Below are positions 59,460-64,000 of a stretch of DNA of 64,000 nt, piece by piece; position 1 is the stretch's first letter; the number at the start of each line of letters is the position of its first letter. Where the stretch lies: positions 310,001 to 374,000 of the forward strand of contig NZ_JBHSAF010000015.1 of assembly GCF_042649925.1 (NCBI RefSeq). Direction: 5' to 3'. Below the pieces are notes generated by a model. It ran no database searches and was not told the origin of the DNA. It saw nothing but the letters and a program-made list of their open reading frames with translations. This DNA is from Pseudaeromonas sharmana (GTDB lineage: Bacteria; Pseudomonadota; Gammaproteobacteria; Enterobacterales; Aeromonadaceae). Made by a program: the position numbers and the translations under genes.

Positions 59460-60158
59460 ATGCAGGCAGCACAACTTTCGCTGGCGGTACAGCTCCCGGA
59501 CGATGAGACTTTCGCCAGTTTTTATCCCGGGGATAATGCCCAGCTGATCACCAATCTTAAAAATGCGGCGATTGGCCAGGGGGCGCCGCTGGTGTTCGTG
59601 TGGGGTGCCCATGGCTCTGGGCGCAGCCATCTGTTGCACGCCACCTGTGCAGAAGTGAATGCCTGTGGTGAAGCGGCAGCCTATATCCCGTTGGATCAGT
59701 ATTCGAGTTTCGAGCCCGATGTCCTGGAGCAGATGGAGCAATTACCGTTGGTTTGCCTGGATAACATCGATGCGATTGCTGGCCGAGCCGATTGGGAAGA
59801 ATCATTGTTTGATTTTTTCAATCGCTGGAAAGAGCACAATCATGGCTCGTTGATCGTCACTGCGGCGACGGCACCTCGCAAGATCGGCTTATGTCTTCCG
59901 GATTTGGCTTCGCGACTGGATTGGGGGCTTTCGTATCAGTTGCATGATCTCGATGATGAGGGCAAGTTGAGCGCCTTACAATTGAGAGCTGAGTTGCGAG
60001 GCCTAAAACTGCCGGTTGATGTGGGGCGTTTTTTGTTGCACCGACTCTCACGCGACATGCGGACGTTATTGACTACCCTTGATGCGCTCGACAGCGCATC
60101 ACTGGATGCCAAGCGCAAACTGACCATACCGTTTGTCAAGGACACGCTGGGATTGTAA
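59460..60158 (+). CDS. hda: Regulatory inactivation of DnaA protein Hda
   Basis: Hda, with the loaded sliding clamp, stimulates ATP hydrolysis by DnaA and so prevents re-initiation of replication. The 232-residue AAA+ protein has a clamp-binding motif at its N-terminus (QLSLAV), then LPDDETFASFYPGDN, a P-loop-like GAHGSGRSHLLHA (Arg where Lys is usual, as in E. coli GAGRSHLLHA), LVCLDNID for Walker B, LPDLASRLDWG (box VII Arg) and RKLTIPFVKDTLGL. ATG 59460 gives the best family start. A short hairpin follows the stop. Confidence 0.94.
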   Translation: MQAAQLSLAVQLPDDETFASFYPGDNAQLITNLKNAAIGQGAPLVFVWGAHGSGRSHLLHATCAEVNACGEAAAYIPLDQYSSFEPDVLEQMEQLPLVCLDNIDAIAGRADWEESLFDFFNRWKEHNHGSLIVTAATAPRKIGLCLPDLASRLDWGLSYQLHDLDDEGKLSALQLRAELRGLKLPVDVGRFLLHRLSRDMRTLLTTLDALDSASLDAKRKLTIPFVKDTLGL

Positions 60159-60179
60159 GCGAGCCGTATTCTGGCTCGC
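60159..60179. terminator. Hairpin between convergent hda and arsC-like gene
   Basis: GCGAGCC (60159-60165) and GGCTCGC (60173-60179) form a 7-bp GC-rich stem immediately after the hda stop. There is no T-run, so it is only a probable transcription end. Confidence 0.5.
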
Positions 60180-60194
60180 CTGTGTGCAGGGGTG

Positions 60195-60545
60195 TCAGAG
60201 AATCGCCAAGACGTGCTCTGGCGGGCGGCCAATGCGAGCCTGACCATCTTTGACAACGATGGGGCGCTCCAACAACTGTGGATTGTCGACCAACACCTGC
60301 AGCAGATCTTCTTCACCGAGTTGCGGATTATCGAGCTTTAATTCGCTGTAGAGGGCGTCCTTACGGCGCATCATGTCCCGAACCGAGCTTAATCCCAGCT
60401 GGCTAACCAAAGTGCGTAGCGTCGTGATATCCGGCGGTGTTTCCAGATAGCGAATGATGTTGGGCTGCAGCTGCCGGCTCTCCAGCAGGGCCAGTGTTTC
60501 CCGGCTCTTCGAGCAGCGCGGATTGTGATAGATACAAAGGCTCAT
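60195..60545 (-). CDS. ArsC-family (YfgD-like) thiol reductase
   Basis: The 116-residue protein begins MSLCIYHNPRCSKSRETL, with the single ArsC-type catalytic Cys in NPRCSKSR. The family's arginine region is ERPIVVKDGQARIGRPPE (about 90-107). Glutaredoxin-dependent arsenate reductase activity is the family's namesake, but YfgD-type members next to hda are housekeeping proteins whose real substrate is unknown. GGAGGA lies just before ATG 60545. It is 11 bp downstream of bepA on the same strand, so co-transcribed. Confidence 0.9.
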   Translation of the reverse strand: MSLCIYHNPRCSKSRETLALLESRQLQPNIIRYLETPPDITTLRTLVSQLGLSSVRDMMRRKDALYSELKLDNPQLGEEDLLQVLVDNPQLLERPIVVKDGQARIGRPPEHVLAIL

Positions 60546-60556
60546 CGTTCCTCCAT

Positions 60557-62008
60557 TCATTGTCGCAGGCTCTCATCAAGTCGTTTGGCCTCTTCCAGCT
60601 GTACCTGCCTGGCATCGATGCGGGCAAGCACTAATTTGTCATTGCTGGTGGCCCGAGCCAGATTCAGCTCATCCATGGCACGCTGGTAATCCCCCATCAA
60701 GGCGCGACTTTCAGACAATGCAATGTGCATGTTGGTTTCGTCGCCGCTCTGTTGGTAGGCGTCGACAAGGCTGCGCCAGCCGAGGCTGCTGTCAGGGTGA
60801 TTGCGTACGTAGAGATCCAGCAGCCGAGCCGCTTTGCTGGCTTGCCCCTGTTGCAGGTAACCACTGGCCAGATTGAATACGACGACACTGTTGTCCGGCT
60901 GGCGGCGTTGCCATTGCTCCAGTCGTTGGATTGCTTTGGCGGCCTGGTGATTGGACATATCGATATCAGTCTGGGTATCCAGTACAAACAGATTATCCGG
61001 ATAACGTTGTGCCAGCTCAGTAATGATGGGGGAGGCGGCAGCCGAATTGTCTTGCGCCAGCAATGCCAGTGCCTTGCCATACAGCATGTCTGCCCGATCA
61101 GGCGTGCGTTTGAGCTGACGGTCGAAGTAGCTGAGCATACCGTCGGCCGTTTCACTGCTGAAGCGGACCTGAATGCGCGCCTTGGCGAGATTGAAATTGA
61201 GGTTATCGTGCGGGGTAATGACGCGATAACTGGCTGCGCGGTTGCGCGCTTCCGTAATCCGGGTTTCAGGTAGCGGGTGAGTTAGCAACATTTCTGGCGG
61301 TTTGCTGGCATAGCGATAGGTTGCGGCCAGCTTCTGGAAGAAGGTCGCCATGCCCATTGGTTCAAAACCGGCATCGTTCAATAACTTCATGCCGATACGG
61401 TCGGCTTCGAATTCGTTATCGCGGGTATAGTTAATGGCCGTTTGCGCCTGTATTCCCATGGTGGTTTGCAAGGCGGCGATCCCTGCGGCCGGATTGAGAA
61501 TGGCTAATGCGACCGAACCAACCAGGCCGGCCATGGTCACGGGGGCCTGGCGCGTCTGTGCCTCCATGTAGCGGGCGATGTGACGCTGGGTGACGTGGCT
61601 GATTTCATGCGCCAGCACCGATGCCAGCTCGCTCTCGTTATCCGCATTCAGAAACAGGCCTGTGTGTACCTTGACCTTGCCGCCCAGGAATGCGGCTGCG
61701 TTGATGGTGTCGTCCCGGACGAGAAAAAAAGTAAATGGAAAGCGGACATCACTGGCATGGCTGACCAGGCGTTGGCCTAAATCGTCCAGATAATCACTCA
61801 GAACCGGATCATCGACTATCGGTAACTGGGCACGAGCCTGGCGAAGGAACGCCTCGCCATACATGACTTCTCTATCTATGGTGAGGGCAGACACACCGGC
61901 GGTGCCGATATCGGGTAGTTGACTTTCATTCATGGCCATCACAGATGCACTGAGGCTCGCCAGTAGCAGGCAGCCGGCGATGGATAGTCCGATTCGCGTT
62001 TTATTCAC
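60557..62008 (-). CDS. bepA: Periplasmic metalloprotease and chaperone BepA (YfgC)
   Basis: BepA promotes assembly of outer-membrane proteins such as LptD and degrades stalled ones. The 483-residue protein (E. coli 487) has a signal peptide (cleavage near VMA, about 25) and an M48 domain with the zinc motif LAHEISHVTQRHIARYME (His, Glu, His) and the third ligand Glu in DNEFEADRIGMKLL. A C-terminal TPR region (about 300-470) follows. GTG 62008 is the start, with GGAGAGAG upstream; the open frame extends further but without homology. The ArsC-like gene follows by 11 bp. Confidence 0.95.
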   Translation of the reverse strand: MNKTRIGLSIAGCLLLASLSASVMAMNESQLPDIGTAGVSALTIDREVMYGEAFLRQARAQLPIVDDPVLSDYLDDLGQRLVSHASDVRFPFTFFLVRDDTINAAAFLGGKVKVHTGLFLNADNESELASVLAHEISHVTQRHIARYMEAQTRQAPVTMAGLVGSVALAILNPAAGIAALQTTMGIQAQTAINYTRDNEFEADRIGMKLLNDAGFEPMGMATFFQKLAATYRYASKPPEMLLTHPLPETRITEARNRAASYRVITPHDNLNFNLAKARIQVRFSSETADGMLSYFDRQLKRTPDRADMLYGKALALLAQDNSAAASPIITELAQRYPDNLFVLDTQTDIDMSNHQAAKAIQRLEQWQRRQPDNSVVVFNLASGYLQQGQASKAARLLDLYVRNHPDSSLGWRSLVDAYQQSGDETNMHIALSESRALMGDYQRAMDELNLARATSNDKLVLARIDARQVQLEEAKRLDESLRQ

Positions 62009-62179
62009 AGCACTCTCTCCACAGTTGTGGCGGAAGAATACTCCGCAGTATAGGGGCGGACAAGGGGCAATCCTGCTGGCACATACCGGGTGATCCGAGG
62101 ATAATGAAGCTTCGCTTTGCCTGTTCAGACACGAGTCTGCTTCTGGCCTGCCGAGAATGGCATCATTGCAGGAAGTCTC

Positions 62180-63283
62180 ATGTTTAATCTGTTTATCAGC
62201 TGGTACCGCCGTCGTTTTTCCGATCCCGCTGCCGCTACGCTCTTTTTGATGCTGCTGGGTGGGTTCCTGACCATCTACTTTCTTGGCGATCTGATCGGCC
62301 CGATTCTGGTGGCACTGGTACTGGCTTATCTGCTGGAGTGGCCGGTACAGCACCTTACTCGTCTGGGGTGTTCGCGTACCACAGCATGTGTTTTGACGTT
62401 GCTGTTCTTTCTGGGCGTCATGCTGTTGTTGATGACCGGCTTGCTGCCGAGCATTGTGCGTCAGGGAATTAATCTGGCACGAGAGGCGCCAGTGATGCTG
62501 GCCAAGCTGAAGATTTACCTGCTCCGGCTGCCCGAGTCTTATCCTGATTTGATGGATGTTTCCCTGGCTGAAACCTTGCTCAATACGGCCCAGGCGCGTC
62601 TGCTGTCCATTGGTGAGCTGATTGTTTCTGCCTCATTTTCATCCTTGGTGAATCTGGTGCTGGTGCTGGTTTATCTGATACTGGTGCCGTTGATGACGTT
62701 CTTCATGCTCAAAGATAAGGCAGTCCTGCTGAAGGCGACCAACCGTTTCCTGCCGAGCAATCGAGACCTGGCGCGTCAGGTATGGGTCGAGATGAATGAG
62801 CAGATCGTCAATTACATCCGCGGTAAGGTGATCCATATTCTGGTCGTCAGCCTGGCCAACTACCTGATGTTCTATGTGATGGGGATCAACTATGCCCTGT
62901 TATTGGGGGTCGGGGTGGGTCTGTCGGTCTTGATCCCCTATGTTGGCGCTGTGATGATCACGGCACCCGTGATCATAGTGGCGTTGTTTCAATGGGGCAT
63001 GTCACCGGAGTTTGCTTACCTGCTGATAGCCTATCTGGTTGTGCAGGCTCTGGATGCGAACTTGCTGGTGCCGTTACTGTTTTCCGAAGCGATGAATTTG
63101 CATCCGATCGCCATCATCATTGCTGTGTTGATCTTTGGTGGGCTATGGGGTTTTTGGGGCGTCTTCTTTGCCATTCCTTTGGCGACCCTGGTCAAGGCGG
63201 TGGTGAATGTCTGGCCAAATAGCAGTCGTGTGCCGACCAGAGCGACCATCACAAATCCAAATTCGTCGACGCAAGCTGATTAG
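62180..63283 (+). CDS. perM: AI-2E family transporter / PerM-like permease
   Basis: The 367-residue inner-membrane protein has about seven to eight hydrophobic segments, a soluble insertion near 110-145 and the family block GINYALLLGVGVGLSVLIPYVGA with LIAYLVVQALDANLLVPLLFSEAMNLHP. The AI-2E transporter superfamily includes ion and small-molecule exporters; the substrate of PerM is not established. GGAAG lies just before ATG 62180. It is divergent from bepA across 171 bp, as in E. coli, and a terminator follows. Confidence 0.9.
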   Translation: MFNLFISWYRRRFSDPAAATLFLMLLGGFLTIYFLGDLIGPILVALVLAYLLEWPVQHLTRLGCSRTTACVLTLLFFLGVMLLLMTGLLPSIVRQGINLAREAPVMLAKLKIYLLRLPESYPDLMDVSLAETLLNTAQARLLSIGELIVSASFSSLVNLVLVLVYLILVPLMTFFMLKDKAVLLKATNRFLPSNRDLARQVWVEMNEQIVNYIRGKVIHILVVSLANYLMFYVMGINYALLLGVGVGLSVLIPYVGAVMITAPVIIVALFQWGMSPEFAYLLIAYLVVQALDANLLVPLLFSEAMNLHPIAIIIAVLIFGGLWGFWGVFFAIPLATLVKAVVNVWPNSSRVPTRATITNPNSSTQAD

Positions 63284-63313
63284 TGACCTGGTAACCAGGC
63301 GAACTAAATGCAT

Positions 63314-63335
63314 AACGCCGGCAAAGGCCGGCGTT
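63314..63335. terminator. Bidirectional terminator between perM and ybbN
   Basis: AACGCCGGC (63314-63322) and GCCGGCGTT (63327-63335) form a perfect 9-bp stem with an AAAG loop, then TGTTAT on the plus strand and ATGCAT on the minus strand. Confidence 0.82.
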
Positions 63336-63355
63336 GTTATACGTGCTTGGCGCAC

Positions 63356-64000
63356 TCAATACATCAGCGTATACAGCTCGCGTCGGAAACGGCTGGCAAC
63401 AGGGTCTCCTGCCATGGTGGCGAGGATATCCAGGTAGATTTTTTTGGCGTCACCAAAGTTCAAATCCTGTTTCAATACCGGCAACAGCAGCTCGAGTGCA
63501 GCCTGCTTCTTTCCCGCCTGACTGTATTGAATCGCCAGTTCCTGCCGCAATAGCCCATTATCCGGCTGCTGCTGCAACTGTTGCTCCAGCGCCACCACCT
63601 CTGGGCTTTGCGCGGCTTGTTCTGCCAGTTGCAGACTGGCTAGCAGACGTTGGTAGTCGCCATCTTGATCTACCATCAAGATGCCGTCCAGTATCTGTTT
63701 GGCTTCCGACAGGCGATTGAGCTGAATGCAGACATCGGCATACAGCTTATTGATACCAGCATGCTGAGGCTGTAACGCGCGGGCTTTTTGCAACAAAGCC
63801 AGGGCGCTATCCAGATCCTGAGCGGCCAAGGCCTGTTGTGCCTGGTTAAATAGCAGTTCTTCTTCTTTAGGCAGGTAGGGTGCTAGCCAGGTGCTCAAGG
63901 TAGCAAACTGTTCCGGTCCCATCAGGGCATCAACCGGACGACCCTGTTGAAATAGCACCAATGCTGGCAGGGCTTGCAATCCCAGTTGCATGGCCAACCC
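63356..64000 (-). CDS. ybbN: Thioredoxin-like co-chaperone YbbN/CnoX, C-terminal part (5' end beyond window)
   Basis: The frame runs off the window end, leaving about 215 residues. The first visible part (LGLQALPALVLFQQGRPVDALMGPEQF) is the end of a thioredoxin fold with its cis-Pro loop. The rest is a TPR-type helical region (LFNQAQQALAAQDLDSALALLQKARALQPQHAGINKLYADV, then NGLLRQELAIQYSQAGKKQAALELLLPVLKQD). This layout is that of YbbN/CnoX, which protects proteins from oxidation and hands them to chaperones. The CxxC or SxxC motif is outside the window. Confidence 0.9.
   Translation of the reverse strand, partial: GLAMQLGLQALPALVLFQQGRPVDALMGPEQFATLSTWLAPYLPKEEELLFNQAQQALAAQDLDSALALLQKARALQPQHAGINKLYADVCIQLNRLSEAKQILDGILMVDQDGDYQRLLASLQLAEQAAQSPEVVALEQQLQQQPDNGLLRQELAIQYSQAGKKQAALELLLPVLKQDLNFGDAKKIYLDILATMAGDPVASRFRRELYTLMY

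Noticed and set aside
1..64000. CRISPR arrays, tRNA or rRNA genes, insertion sequences, prophage or toxin-antitoxin modules
   Set aside because: I found no regularly spaced repeats, no cloverleaf with a 3' CCA context, no transposase or integrase frames, and no paired small toxin/antitoxin frames with ribosome sites.

Overview
The window is a chromosomal segment from a gammaproteobacterium. Gene content and order are strongly Escherichia/Vibrio-like: arcB-dgt, rfaH, metNIQ, arcA-lasT-thrLABC, cysK-ptsHI-crr, cysZ/zipA-ligA, mltD-gloB-yafS-rnhA/dnaQ, gmhA-yafJ, purMN/upp, hda-arsC, bepA/perM. ArcB keeps the E. coli numbering of its redox cysteines (C180, C241) and sensor histidine (H292). My best placement, by inference only, is an Aeromonadales-type organism. 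The DNA is moderately GC-rich. I see no rRNA, tRNA, CRISPR array, insertion sequence or prophage.

Layout. 1-7.5 kb: end of an EAL c-di-GMP phosphodiesterase, then glutamate synthase gltBD behind a promoter and a terminator-like leader hairpin. 7.6-12 kb: a membrane acyltransferase, a secreted GH13 amylase lipoprotein and its LacI-family regulator. 12-18.2 kb: a two-sensor-domain diguanylate cyclase and a remarkable GltB homologue that has kept the fold but lost the catalytic and cofactor residues. 18.4-21 kb: yhcC and glgC; glgC has upstream the same palindromic operator core as the amylase. 21.4-31 kb: an unknown protein, arcB, dgt, rfaH, metNIQ (MetJ-box array), arcA (with a ten-G tract) and a small outer-membrane-like protein. 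31-44.4 kb: lasT, the attenuated threonine operon, tesB, the PTS operon, cysK and the peptidoglycan pair ldtD-mepK. 44.4-64 kb: cysZ, zipA, ligA, mltD, gloB, a methyltransferase, rnhA/dnaQ, an HD-GYP regulator, gmhA, yafJ, purMN, upp, a DUF2066 protein, hda, an ArsC-like protein, bepA, perM and the start-truncated ybbN (cnoX).

How the genes work together. Most are housekeeping genes for amino-acid synthesis (glutamate, threonine, cysteine, methionine uptake), purine/pyrimidine supply, replication control (DnaQ, RNase HI, LigA, Hda, Dgt), envelope assembly (LdtD/MepK, MltD, BepA, GmhA, RfaH) and sugar sensing (PTS). ArcB and ArcA, encoded about 5 kb apart, form the redox two-component pathway. 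Three c-di-GMP genes (EAL, GGDEF, HD-GYP) are scattered across the window. The most unusual content is the catalytically dead GltB paralogue at 14.4-18.2 kb. It sits divergent from yhcC, the position of functional gltB in E. coli, while the intact gltBD, of a different sequence type, lies about 8.4 kb away. Other points of interest are a likely small amylase/glycogen regulon under the LacI-family protein, a poly-G tract inside arcA, and a possible attenuator in the gltB leader.
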